A stretch of 50,873 bases of DNA from Pseudonocardia acidicola (lineage in GTDB: Bacteria; Actinomycetota; Actinomycetes; Mycobacteriales; Pseudonocardiaceae). The stretch lies in NCBI RefSeq assembly GCF_012911935.1, contig NZ_JAAXLA010000049.1, forward strand, positions 1 to 50,873. Direction: 5' to 3'. Made by a program: the position numbers and the translations under genes. This document shows, in pieces, positions 16,499-24,424 of the stretch; position 1 is the stretch's first letter, and the number at the start of each line of letters is the position of its first letter. A model generated the notes under the pieces. That model had not been told where the DNA came from. It saw nothing but the letters and a program-made list of their open reading frames with translations, and made no database searches.

Positions 16499-17151
16499 GT
16501 TCCTCGATCGGGTGGGGAGTCTCGGTGTCCCGAGGCTCGGGAGGAGATGGAGGGCAGGCGGACGAGGGGGGACAGGACGTCGTCGACCAGGTGCTCGACG
16601 AAGCCCCGGTCGCACGGCTCGCCGACGACGACCACGCGATGGACGATCAGGGCGGTGGCGACCTCGGTCAGCAGCGCCGCGGTGCGCTCATCAGGCGTAA
16701 CTCGCCCGAATCCATCGGAGATCATCGCGGCCTGGTCGCGGCCGAGGACCCGGCGCATGGCCGCGGCAAGGGCGGGATCGCTGCGCATCCCGGCGAACAG
16801 CGCGCCGAGCAGACCGATTTCCTGTTCGCCGATCTGCCGGGCCAGCCAGCCCGCCATCGCCAGGAGCGCCTCCCGGGAGGCTCCATTCGCCTCATTCGGC
16901 AGATTCGGCGGGTCCCCCGGCCCGCGACGGTCGACCGCGGCCGCGACCATCGCGGCCTTATCGGGATAGCGCCGGTAGATCGTCGCCTTGCCGACACCCG
17001 CCCGTGCCGCGACGGACTCGACGGACAGCTGGTCGTAACCGACCTCCAACAGCAGGGCCACTGTGGAGTCCAGGATGGCGGTGTCGCGCGTGGTGTCCCG
17101 TGGCCGCCCCCGCCGCGGCGGGGCGCCCGGCGCCTGTCCCTCGCCGCTCAT
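16495..17151 (-). CDS. TetR-family regulator of the quinone oxidoreductase operon
   Basis: 218 residues. A proline/arginine-rich leader (PPRRGRPRDTTRD) precedes the TetR HTH (AILDSTVALLLEVGYDQLSVESVAARAGVGKATIYRRYPDKAAM at about 28-71). The C-terminal ligand domain ends VEHLVDDVLSPLVRLP. ATG 17151 is selected because the HTH starts soon after it and a palindromic operator lies just upstream; longer frames extend through the operator. It is translationally coupled to the oxidoreductase gene, so it probably represses itself and that enzyme. Confidence 0.92.
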   Translation of the reverse strand: MSGEGQAPGAPPRRGRPRDTTRDTAILDSTVALLLEVGYDQLSVESVAARAGVGKATIYRRYPDKAAMVAAAVDRRGPGDPPNLPNEANGASREALLAMAGWLARQIGEQEIGLLGALFAGMRSDPALAAAMRRVLGRDQAAMISDGFGRVTPDERTAALLTEVATALIVHRVVVVGEPCDRGFVEHLVDDVLSPLVRLPSISSRASGHRDSPPDRGT

Positions 17152-17162
17152 TCCTACATTAT

Positions 17163-17183
17163 GATACGAACCTGTCTCGTATC
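17163..17183. promoter_or_regulatory. TetR operator (autoregulatory)
   Basis: gatacga and tcgtatc form a perfect 7-bp inverted repeat separated by 7 bases, 12 bases upstream of the TetR start codon. This form is typical for TetR/AcrR operators. Assignment to the adjacent regulator is an inference from position. Confidence 0.75.
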
Positions 17184-17227
17184 GCAACCGTGCCGATCCG
17201 CGTCGCACATACGCTGCCCGGCGATGG

Positions 17228-17806
17228 TCACTCGAGTGATGCGGTCGCTCTCCGCAGTTCGTCGAGGGCTGCGAGGGTGTAGTGCGCGAGATCGTGCTCG
17301 GTCTCGCGGTCGCTGTCGGACCACTGGGAGTAGCCTCGCTTGAACGCGAGGACACCCAGTTCAGCTGCGAGATGGGCCGTCGGGTCGGGCACGCCGCGGG
17401 CGATCAGGGCCGTGGTCATGGCGACGGCGAGGCCGACGCTCTTGAGGGCGTCCCGCTCCCGGAGCTCGGCGCTGGCTGCGACGGCCGCCTTCATGCGGGG
17501 GCCGAGCTCGCGGTTCATCGGGCCCATCGCACTGGAGACGCGTTCAAGGCCGGCCGCGACCGCCTGGAGCGGGCTGGCGCCCACGGGAGCCTCGGCGATC
17601 CCCTCGGTCAGCAGCCGGCTCAGGGTCTCCTGTCCGGCCACCAGGATCTCGCGCTTGTCGGGGAAGTACCGGAAGAAGGTGCTCCTCGTGACCCCGGCGC
17701 GCTCGGCGATCTGCGCCACGGTCGTGGCGTCGTAGCCCTGCTCGGTGAACAGGTCCACGGCCGCCACGACGAGTCGTTCGCGCGCTCCCGGTTCCCACCT
17801 GGCCAT
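17228..17806 (-). CDS. TetR-family transcriptional regulator
   Basis: 192 residues. The HTH is at the N-terminus (ARERLVVAAVDLFTEQGYDATTVAQIAERAGVTRSTFFRYFPDKREIL, 8-55). The C-terminal domain includes MTTALIARGVPDPTAHLAAELGVLAFKRG, like ligand-binding domains of TetR proteins with multidrug or small aromatic ligands. It is divergent from the epimerase-like gene, and the shared 84-bp gap holds two 26-bp palindromes. It probably represses both itself and that gene. The ATG at 17806 fits the usual short N-terminal arm. Confidence 0.92.
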   Translation of the reverse strand: MARWEPGARERLVVAAVDLFTEQGYDATTVAQIAERAGVTRSTFFRYFPDKREILVAGQETLSRLLTEGIAEAPVGASPLQAVAAGLERVSSAMGPMNRELGPRMKAAVAASAELRERDALKSVGLAVAMTTALIARGVPDPTAHLAAELGVLAFKRGYSQWSDSDRETEHDLAHYTLAALDELRRATASLE

Positions 17807-17817
17807 GTGACCATTCT

Positions 17818-17843
17818 AGTGATGGGACATCCGTCCCATCACT
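17818..17843. promoter_or_regulatory. TetR operator 1 (perfect palindrome)
   Basis: agtgatgggac and gtcccatcact are perfect 11-bp arms with a 4-bp spacer, starting 12 bases upstream of the TetR ATG. The half-site tgatgggac recurs in operator 2. The element would block the TetR promoter or ribosome-binding region. Confidence 0.8.
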
Positions 17844-17850
17844 CTGCTAC

Positions 17851-17876
17851 GTTGATGAGACAAGGGTCCCATCAAC
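17851..17876. promoter_or_regulatory. TetR operator 2
   Basis: gttgatgagac and gtcccatcaac form an 11-bp inverted repeat with one mismatch and a 4-bp spacer. Its centre is 33 bp from that of operator 1, about three helical turns, so two dimers would lie on the same DNA face. It ends 14 bases before the GTG of the divergent gene. Confidence 0.8.
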
Positions 17877-17890
17877 GTCAGGAGGGTTTT

Positions 17891-18772
17891 GTGCACGTCT
17901 TCGTCACCGGCGGCACCGGCCGGATCGGCTCCGCCGTCGTCGCCGAGCTCCTCGGCAACGGTCACACCGTCCTCGCGCTTGCACGCTCCGACGCCTCCGC
18001 GGGGGCGCTCGACAAGGCCGGCGCCGTGCCCCTCCGGGGAGACCTCGCCGACCTGGACGCCCTCCGCGACGGCGCCGCCCAGGCCGACGGGGTGATCCAC
18101 CTGGCGTTCGGCAACGACTTCAGGAGCCCCGACGCCATCGCCGGAGCGATCGCCGAGGAGAGCGCGGCCCTCGCGGTCCTCGGCGAGGAGCTCCTCGGCA
18201 GTGACCGCCCCCTCGTCATCGTCTCCGGCACCCCGCCGGTGCCGGGCCGTGCCTCCACCGAAACAGACCCCTTGCCGACCGACGGGCCCGTCGGTGGCCG
18301 CAGCCGCGCCGTCACGGCAGTCCTGGACCTGGCTTCTCGTGGCGTCCGCAGCAGCGCGGTACGCCTGCCGCGCACCGTCCACAACGAGGGCAACGGCGGC
18401 TTCGCCGGAATGCTGACCGAGATCGCACGCCGAACCGGCGTGTCCGGCTACCCCGGCGACGGCACCCAGCGCTGGCCCGCCGTGCACGCACAGGACGCCG
18501 CCGTCCTGTTCCGCTTGGCCCTGGAGCAGGCACCGGCAGGAACCTCGTGGCACGCCGTGGCCGACGAGGGCGACAAGGTTCGCGACATCGCCGCGGTCAT
18601 CGGCAGACGACTGAGCCTGCCGGTCAAGCCGATGCCCCAGGAGACCTTCGGCCCCCTCGGCCCGATCTTCGCCACCGACCAGCCCTCCTCCAGCACCCAC
18701 ACCCGCCAAGCACTCGGCTGGGAGCCGACCCAGCCGAGCCTCCTGGAAGACCTCGAGAACATCCAGTCCTGA
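17891..18772 (+). CDS. NAD(P)-dependent epimerase/dehydratase-like (atypical SDR) protein
   Basis: 293 residues. The N-terminal Rossmann motif is FVTGGTGRIGSAVVAELLGNGH (4-25), followed by LRGDLADLDALRDG and ADGVIHLAFGND. The C-terminal half (RWPAVHAQDAAVLFRLALEQ; GTSWHAVADEG; QALGWEP) is typical of extended SDRs annotated as sugar-nucleotide epimerases. The YxxxK catalytic pair is not clear, so the reaction is uncertain; many such proteins reduce or sense small electrophiles. GTG 17891 follows a strong Shine-Dalgarno aggaggg (17880-17886). Control by the divergent TetR is likely. Confidence 0.88.
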   Translation: MHVFVTGGTGRIGSAVVAELLGNGHTVLALARSDASAGALDKAGAVPLRGDLADLDALRDGAAQADGVIHLAFGNDFRSPDAIAGAIAEESAALAVLGEELLGSDRPLVIVSGTPPVPGRASTETDPLPTDGPVGGRSRAVTAVLDLASRGVRSSAVRLPRTVHNEGNGGFAGMLTEIARRTGVSGYPGDGTQRWPAVHAQDAAVLFRLALEQAPAGTSWHAVADEGDKVRDIAAVIGRRLSLPVKPMPQETFGPLGPIFATDQPSSSTHTRQALGWEPTQPSLLEDLENIQS

Positions 18773-18799
18773 CATGTCCGCCGGGAACTCACCGCTCGA

Positions 18800-18850
18800 C
18801 CGCCGGTCGTCCTCTTGCATGGCTTCCCCAGGACGCGTCACGGGACCCCC
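18800..18850 (+). pseudogene. Alpha/beta-hydrolase fragment
   Basis: One frame reads PPVVLLHGFPRTRHGTP, the oxyanion-hole strand of alpha/beta-hydrolases, without the rest of the gene. It ends just before the truncated tRNA-Pro copy. It looks like the stump of a gene cut at the boundary of the inserted segment. Confidence 0.5.
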
Positions 18851-18874
18851 GCGTCAAAGACACCGCCCATCAGA

Positions 18875-18919
18875 CCGTCGGGACGACAGGATTTGAACCT
18901 GCGACTCCTTGCCCCCCAG
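18875..18919 (-). repeat. Duplicated 3' part of tRNA-Pro (att-like site, left)
   Basis: 45 bases match 23009-23053, the 3' part of the tRNA-Pro gene, with two mismatches; the first 31 bases (18875-18905) are identical. The copy contains the T-arm and acceptor 3' strand but no 5' half, so it cannot make a tRNA. Such duplications arise when an integrative element inserts into a tRNA gene. Confidence 0.85.
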
Positions 18920-19105
18920 GCTCGGCCCTGCCAGAGGTCACCGTCTAGGTAAGTCTCTGGCCTGGGACGGGTGACGTCTGTAGATCGGAGCGCGTCCATC
19001 AACTGCCGATAGCGTTGCTGTGACGCATCGCTGTCACGCTGCTCTGTCATCCCGCCCATCTACCGGCGGTTCTTGCGCATCCGTACGTCGTTGAGGGCAC
19101 CAAAC

Positions 19106-19522
19106 TTAGGGGAGAAACAGCTGTGCGACCTGGTTCTCGACGGCGGTGCCCTTGGCGGGGTCGGTGCTGAAGACCGAGGCGAGTATGCCGGTCGCACCGC
19201 TGAATCGTCCGGCTCCTTCGACCCTCCAGATCACCGCACCGCGCAGTAGTCCTTCGACCGGTGCCGGTTCCATGATCCCGGTGCCGATTGTGGACAGGCG
19301 CAGGGTTCCCCCGTCGAGGGTCATCGTGCCCTCCTCCAGCAACGCCGTGGCATCGAGCATCGTCACTCGGGTCACGTAGCTCGCCTCGGTGGGAAGCCCC
19401 GAGCCGTCGCCTTCGAGCAGGACCACCGTGCCGGGGCCGGATTTGACCTCGAACGTCGGTGGCTCCCCCGTTGGGGCTGTGGCCTGCGGTTCGAACCGGA
19501 GCTGCCATGTCTGCCGTCGCAT
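19106..19522 (-). CDS. Hypothetical protein, possible allene-oxide-cyclase-barrel/lipocalin-like
   Basis: 138 residues from ATG 19522, with gaggaga 5 bases upstream. No signal peptide or membrane segment. The sequence alternates short hydrophobic strands (TWQLRFEP; GTVVLLEGDG; GTMTLDGGTLRLSTIG; AVIWRVEGAGRFSGATGILA). The motif GAGRFSGATG is common near the end of small beta-barrel proteins. I do not recognise a characterised family. It lies divergent from the large LuxR-type regulator and inside the tRNA-Pro-bounded segment; a link between the two is possible but unproven. Confidence 0.6.
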   Translation of the reverse strand: MRRQTWQLRFEPQATAPTGEPPTFEVKSGPGTVVLLEGDGSGLPTEASYVTRVTMLDATALLEEGTMTLDGGTLRLSTIGTGIMEPAPVEGLLRGAVIWRVEGAGRFSGATGILASVFSTDPAKGTAVENQVAQLFLP

Positions 19523-19696
19523 CTGTTCTCCTCGTTGCACAGGTAGTGGCTGTGGGTCCCATCAGCCTCCGCATCGGCCCTTGACGTCGGGAGCGGATCA
19601 CCACGTACGTAGCGGCGGCTGCGGTACGTAGACAGGAAGGCTCGCTGCCGTCATGAAGCACTCGACCTGGGCAACGCCGGCGCCGATACTTCGACG
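19523..19696. promoter_or_regulatory. Divergent promoter region of the island
   Basis: The gap between two divergent genes contains ttgacg (19581-19586), a possible -35, and two direct copies of gtacgtag (19605-19612 and 19624-19631) 19 bp apart. These could be regulator sites. No convincing -10 is seen. Confidence 0.3.
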
Positions 19697-22516
19697 GTGC
19701 CCTTCCTGCGCTGCCCGGTCATCGTCGGCCGGGAGTCCGAGTGGGGTGATCTTCGTGCGGCCCTGGCCATGGCACGGTCCGGTCGCGGTTCGGCGATCGG
19801 GGTGTTCGGCCCGCCCGGGATCGGGAAGTCACGTCTGGTCGGCGATTTCACCGCGGCGGCCAGGGACGACGCCGTCGTGCTCGTCGGCCGGTGCGTCGAG
19901 GACGGATCGCCGCCGGCGTTGCGCCCACTCACCGAGGCCCTGCTGAGCGGTCTGCGCGTCATGGAGATTCCGACAGGACCCGACCTCGCTCCCTTCCTGC
20001 CTGCGTTGAGCTCGGTCGTGCCCTTGTGGCCTACCGTGGCGAGGCCCGTCGACAGGTCGCCGATCGTCGTCGCCGAGGGCGTCCTCCGGCTGGTGTCCTC
20101 GGTGGCCGGTCGCACTCCGGCGATTCTCGTGCTCGAGGACCTGCAGTGGGCAGACCCGGACACGCTCGCCGTCGTCGAGTACCTCGCCGACAACGTCGCC
20201 ACGACGGGGCTCCTCGTCGTGATCACCGCCCGCGACGCGCCAGGAGCCGCTCACGCCCTGCGCCGACGGCTCACCGCACGTGGCGTCCTCCGCGATCTGG
20301 CACTGCCTGCGCTGAACGACGAGGACACGCAGCTCATGGCCGCCGGCTGCCTGGGGCACTCGCCGTCCCCTGAGCTGAACGATCTCGTGCGGAGCCGAGC
20401 CGAGGGTGTCCCGCTGCTCATCGAGGAGCTCGTCGCCACAGACCCGGCATCGCCACACGCGGATGTGGTGCCGTCGACGGTCGCGGAGGTCACGTCCGCG
20501 AAACTGTCCTCTCTGGACCCCTGTTCACAGGCCGTGATCGAGGCGGCAGCCGTGTTGGGTGCACGCTTCGGTTGGGACATGCTCACCGCCGTCGTCGATC
20601 ACGACCCGACGGCGGTGATCAGCGCACTGCGTGAGGCAGTGGATGCTGGTCTGATCCATGAAGTGCCCGGCGGTGGCTTCGGGTTCCGCCACGCACTCAC
20701 CCGCGATGCTGTCCTCGCTACCATGCTCCGGCCGCAGCGGGCAGCCGTCGCCCGCCGTGCATGGGAAGCCCTGAAACCCGGCGGTGGGGACCACGACGGC
20801 ACATGGTGCGCATCGGCAGCCGAGTTCGCGGTCCTCGCCGGCAAGGACGAGGCTGCCGTCGCCCTGTTGCAGTCCGGCGCGCGCGTCGACCTCGATCGAG
20901 GCTCGCTGGCCACCGCCGAAGCGGCGCTGCGCCGCGCCGCTGCTCTCGAGACCACGACGTCGCAGATCATCGAGACCAACGAGCTGCTTGCCGAGGTGCT
21001 CGTCCGGGCAGGTCGCCCGGTCGAGGCCGCCGCCGTCACCACCACCCTGCTAGAACAGCACGGAGGCATCCAGCGGCGCAGTGCCAGGATGGCGCCGGTG
21101 CGACTCCGGCTGGCCAAGGCGTGGGCAGCTGCCGGACGATGGACCGACGCCGCCCGCGAATCGGCAGCCGCCCGGGCAGCGTCGACCGATCCCGCGGTCG
21201 ATCGGGAGATCGACCTGATGGATGCGGTCGTCGCCTTCGGCCACGAGGAGTTCGAGCGGTCCGAGAGGCTGGCCCGGGCCGTGCACAGATCGACCGAACG
21301 GACCGGACCGCACGAGCTCGCCTGCGAGGCCCTCGAACTGCTGGGGCGGCTGGCACGACGACACGACCTGACCGCGGCCGCGGACATGTTCGGCCTCGCG
21401 CTCGACACGGCCGAACTGCACGACCTGCCGGTCTGGCGGCTGCGCGCGTTGCACGAACTCTCCACCATCGACCTGTTGTGGAGCCTCGACGTCGGCCGGG
21501 CAGAGAAGGCAGGTACCGAGGCCGAGCGCCGAGGCGCGGTCAGCCTCGTGGCCTTCTCCGACTTCCACCGCGCCGTCATGCACTGCTGGCGCGACGAGCA
21601 CGACGCAGCATCAGCGCTGCTCACGAACTGCGAACGCCTCTGCCGATCACTGCACCTACCCCTCCTGCCGATGGTGCTCACCATGCAGGCGCTCGTCACA
21701 GCCACAACCGGACGCCGTCATGACTCGCTCTGCGAGGACGCACTCGCCGCAGCCGGCGACGATCCTCACGTCCACGCCGCCGTCGCCCACGTGCACGCCA
21801 CCCGCCTCCTACTGGCTGAGAACCGACCCGGAGCCCTCGCCGCCCTCGATCCATGCATGGAGAGCTACCGGGACCGCCTGGAGACCACATCCGGTCCGCC
21901 CCTCGCTCTGTGGACGCTCCTGGCCACGATCGAACGCGGCGACGACCCGCTCCACCACGTCTCGACCCTGCCCGGGATACGGCTCGCCCGATGGACGAAC
22001 GGCTACCTCGGATACGCCGAAGCCGTCTCCCTCGGCCGACAGCACCGCCCCGAAGCCGCCACCGCCGCGTTCACGGCCGCCGACCGCACGATGAACCACC
22101 CCGTGCCGATGCCCCACTTCCAGCACCTGGCCCGCCGCCACGTCGCGGAAGCCGCGATCCACGACGGCTGGGGCAGCCCACACCAATGGCTGCATGAGGA
22201 CGAGGTCTACTTCCGGGACAAGGGACATCACCTCCTCGCAGCGGCATGCCGTGGGCTCCTCCGACGCACCGGCAAGCCCGTGCCGCGCCGAACCCCGGGA
22301 CCTCCGATACCGGCAGGCCTCGTGGGCTCCAGCATCACCGGCCGCGAAATGGAGGTCCTCCAACTCGTCGCTCAGGGCCTGACCAACCGCGAGATCGCCC
22401 AACGGCTGACCCTGTCGACCCGCACGGTCGAGAAACACGTCGAACGACTTCTCGCCAAAACCGGCACACCGCAACGCGCACAACTTGTTGCCCGAGCTGC
22501 CCGCAATGAATGGTGA
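19697..22516 (+). CDS. Large ATP-binding LuxR-family regulator (LAL/MalT-like)
   Basis: 939 residues. It starts with an AAA-type ATPase: Walker A GPPGIGKS (38-45), Walker B LVLEDLQWADPDT (near 145). A long helical, TPR-like middle (about 350-850) is rich in Ala, Arg and Leu. The C-terminus carries a LuxR HTH: TGREMEVLQLVAQGLTNREI, then STRTVEKHVERLLAKTG. LAL regulators are ATP-dependent activators of catabolic or secondary-metabolite genes. GTG 19697 lacks a clear Shine-Dalgarno. No biosynthetic cluster is nearby; its targets are unknown. It is the main gene of the tRNA-Pro-flanked segment. Confidence 0.92.
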   Translation: MPFLRCPVIVGRESEWGDLRAALAMARSGRGSAIGVFGPPGIGKSRLVGDFTAAARDDAVVLVGRCVEDGSPPALRPLTEALLSGLRVMEIPTGPDLAPFLPALSSVVPLWPTVARPVDRSPIVVAEGVLRLVSSVAGRTPAILVLEDLQWADPDTLAVVEYLADNVATTGLLVVITARDAPGAAHALRRRLTARGVLRDLALPALNDEDTQLMAAGCLGHSPSPELNDLVRSRAEGVPLLIEELVATDPASPHADVVPSTVAEVTSAKLSSLDPCSQAVIEAAAVLGARFGWDMLTAVVDHDPTAVISALREAVDAGLIHEVPGGGFGFRHALTRDAVLATMLRPQRAAVARRAWEALKPGGGDHDGTWCASAAEFAVLAGKDEAAVALLQSGARVDLDRGSLATAEAALRRAAALETTTSQIIETNELLAEVLVRAGRPVEAAAVTTTLLEQHGGIQRRSARMAPVRLRLAKAWAAAGRWTDAARESAAARAASTDPAVDREIDLMDAVVAFGHEEFERSERLARAVHRSTERTGPHELACEALELLGRLARRHDLTAAADMFGLALDTAELHDLPVWRLRALHELSTIDLLWSLDVGRAEKAGTEAERRGAVSLVAFSDFHRAVMHCWRDEHDAASALLTNCERLCRSLHLPLLPMVLTMQALVTATTGRRHDSLCEDALAAAGDDPHVHAAVAHVHATRLLLAENRPGALAALDPCMESYRDRLETTSGPPLALWTLLATIERGDDPLHHVSTLPGIRLARWTNGYLGYAEAVSLGRQHRPEAATAAFTAADRTMNHPVPMPHFQHLARRHVAEAAIHDGWGSPHQWLHEDEVYFRDKGHHLLAAACRGLLRRTGKPVPRRTPGPPIPAGLVGSSITGREMEVLQLVAQGLTNREIAQRLTLSTRTVEKHVERLLAKTGTPQRAQLVARAARNEW

Positions 22517-22964
22517 ACGAAGAACGACCGACCACCCAGCAGGCCCGCTACCATCTTCGATGAAGAAGTCCAAGTACTCGAGGGTGCTTCCGAGCAGGGA
22601 TGCGCTGGCGGCCCTCATGGCGGAAGCGTGCACGTGCCGAGCGCGGCTGGCCGTGGTGCGCATCCCGACCGTGCGGCCCCGGGAGGCCCCAGCAGTACCC
22701 CTCGAGTGGCCCCGGCCCCGCTGGCATCAGCGGACGTCACCGCATGCCGTGATCAGTCCCCGCAGCACCTCGACCGGCCGTCAAAGGCGCCGTCGCGCCG
22801 GCGTGCGGGCCAGCCGCACCGGCATCGACGCGAATAGCGTTGCTGTCAAAAGCCGCTCTCGCCGCTGTCAGAGCCCTTCAAGGGGTCGCCACCGACCGGG
22901 CAAGATCCCGATCCAGTAATCGTCTACAAGATCGGCATTACACGCATTCCCGCTGGTCACAAAG
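22517..22964. other. Stretch of about 450 bp with no supported gene
   Basis: A plus-strand frame starting at ATG 22560 (MKKSKYSRVLPSRD) stays open to 22919, but its later part is Arg/Ser/Pro-rich noise and has no family resemblance; nothing recognisable appears on the minus strand. It may be decayed mobile-element DNA at the right edge of the island. Confidence 0.4.
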
Positions 22965-23007
22965 CGGAACGGGCGGCTCCCCCCGTCGAAGGGAACCGCC
23001 CGTTCCG
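22965..23007 (-). terminator. Terminator downstream of tRNA-Pro
   Basis: cggaacgggcgg (22965-22976) and ccgcccgttccg (22996-23007) are perfect 12-bp arms with a 19-base interior that can pair further (ctcccc/ggga). On the minus strand it starts 5 bases after the tRNA 3' end and is followed by gctttg. Confidence 0.8.
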
Positions 23008-23008
23008 G

Positions 23009-23085
<77 letters not shown>

Positions 23086-23311
23086 GCCGCCCCCGAGGAG
23101 GCCCGATCAGCTTACCGCACCCCGATCGGACCCGATCGACCGGTCGTCGCTCCCCCCATTCACGCAGGTAGAGCACCCGCTGGGCGGTCTCCGGGACGTC
23201 TGGCCCCGGTGACCGTCAGGTTCAGTCTCGACGATCGAGCCACCGACCACCACCGCCCTCGGTCGCCCCATCAATGGCGACTTTGGTGGGTACCGGACAG
23301 TAACAACACAC

Positions 23312-24358
23312 TCAGATGCGCGGCTTGGAGTCCAGCAGCTCCGCAACTGCGGCGTCGATGAAGGCTACGTCCACCGGATTGGCCCCGCCGCCGGCGAAGT
23401 GGCCCCACACCCCCGGAATGACCCGCAGCTCGACGTCGGCGTTGCGCATGTGCGAGACGGCCCATGCCTCGTCCTCCGGCGGGAAGTACAGGTCCTTCTC
23501 CGCCGGCATCACGATGGCCCGCGCCCGGATGGACGCCAACGCCTCCTCGGTCGAGGAGAACCCGGGCGTGGTGCCGACGTCGCCGTTCCACCACGTGTCG
23601 AGCATCGTCAGCAGGTTGTTCGGGTCGCGCCCGTCGAGGAAGAAGCCCTCCCAGAACCCGACGAGGAAGTCGCTGAGTGACGTGTAGCCCAGCTCCCGCC
23701 ACACCTCGTCCCAGTAGAACGCCTGTGAGAACCCCCACCCGGCGTACACGCGGGAGGCCGCCCGCAGCCCGGCGACCGGCCACTCGTCCGGCGGGTACCA
23801 GCCCCCGCGGAACGCGGCGTCGGTCGTGATCGCGGCCCGGACGCCGTCCAGGAAGACCTTGTTGTGCGGCGCGGTCTTCGACGATCCGCAGAACGGCAGC
23901 ATGCGCTGCACCATCTCCGGGTGGCTGACCGCCCACTGGTAGGTCTGGCCCGCGCCCATCGACCATCCGAGCACCAGCGCCAGCGTCTCGATGCCGAACA
24001 CCTCGGTCACCAGCCGGTACTGGGACTCGACGTTGTCGCGCACCGTGATCCGCGGGAACCGGGCCCGGTCGAACGGCGGTGGGGTGTTCGACGGTGACGA
24101 CGACAGCCCGTTGCCCAGCATGTTCGGCACGATGATGAACCAGCGCTCCGGGTCGAGCGCCATGCCCGATCCGATCAGCCACTCGTTGTCCCAGTGCCGC
24201 CCGGAGTACCAGGTCGGGTAGACGATCGCGTTGGACTTGTCGTCGTTCAGCGACCCGTAGGTCTGGTACGCCACCCTGGCCGGCCGCAGCGTTTCGCCGG
24301 ATACGAGGGTGAAGTCGGGGATCTCGTGAACCTTGTACGGCGCGTCAGGACCGGTCAT
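23312..24358 (-). CDS. MetX-like alpha/beta-hydrolase (homoserine O-acetyltransferase superfamily)
   Basis: 348 residues from ATG 24358 with aggag 7 bases upstream. The nucleophile elbow is LVLGWSMGAGQTYQW (Ser near 133), the acid lies in MPAEKDLYFPPED (near 300), and the His in GVWGHFAGGG (near 330). FTLVSGETLRPARVAYQTYG and NPVDVAFIDAAV resemble MetX, but MetX-specific substrate residues are not evident and the GWSMGA elbow differs from the GGSMGG of true MetX. It follows the formamidase gene with a 66-bp gap, so amide-related metabolism is more likely than methionine synthesis. Confidence 0.82.
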   Translation of the reverse strand: MTGPDAPYKVHEIPDFTLVSGETLRPARVAYQTYGSLNDDKSNAIVYPTWYSGRHWDNEWLIGSGMALDPERWFIIVPNMLGNGLSSSPSNTPPPFDRARFPRITVRDNVESQYRLVTEVFGIETLALVLGWSMGAGQTYQWAVSHPEMVQRMLPFCGSSKTAPHNKVFLDGVRAAITTDAAFRGGWYPPDEWPVAGLRAASRVYAGWGFSQAFYWDEVWRELGYTSLSDFLVGFWEGFFLDGRDPNNLLTMLDTWWNGDVGTTPGFSSTEEALASIRARAIVMPAEKDLYFPPEDEAWAVSHMRNADVELRVIPGVWGHFAGGGANPVDVAFIDAAVAELLDSKPRI

Positions 24359-24424
24359 GGCGTCTCCTGGTTGGCTGGCCCCCCGGTTGATGGTCCTGCG
24401 CTGAACCGTCACGCCGCAAGCCCC

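Noticed and set aside
18875..18919. Second tRNA gene
   Set aside because: Only the T-arm and acceptor 3' strand are present; no anticodon arm or 5' half follows.
18838..19059. Small minus-strand ORF (start about 19050) running through the truncated tRNA-Pro copy
   Set aside because: Its last third is a translation of the tRNA 3' end and the hydrolase stump. The first 45 residues show no family resemblance, so I do not call it a gene.
19009..22846. A 13-bp shared word (atagcgttgctgt) at 19009-19021 and 22834-22846 near both ends of the tRNA-flanked segment
   Set aside because: Too short to be convincing in 4 kb and not symmetric with the att-like repeats; could be chance.
22560..22919. Plus-strand ORF starting MKKSKYSRVL
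   Set aside because: No recognisable domain, no good Shine-Dalgarno, composition typical of a random high-GC frame after about 20 residues.
23312..24358. Annotation as true homoserine O-acetyltransferase (metX)
   Set aside because: The nucleophile elbow and context (formamidase operon) do not match metX, and no methionine gene is nearby.
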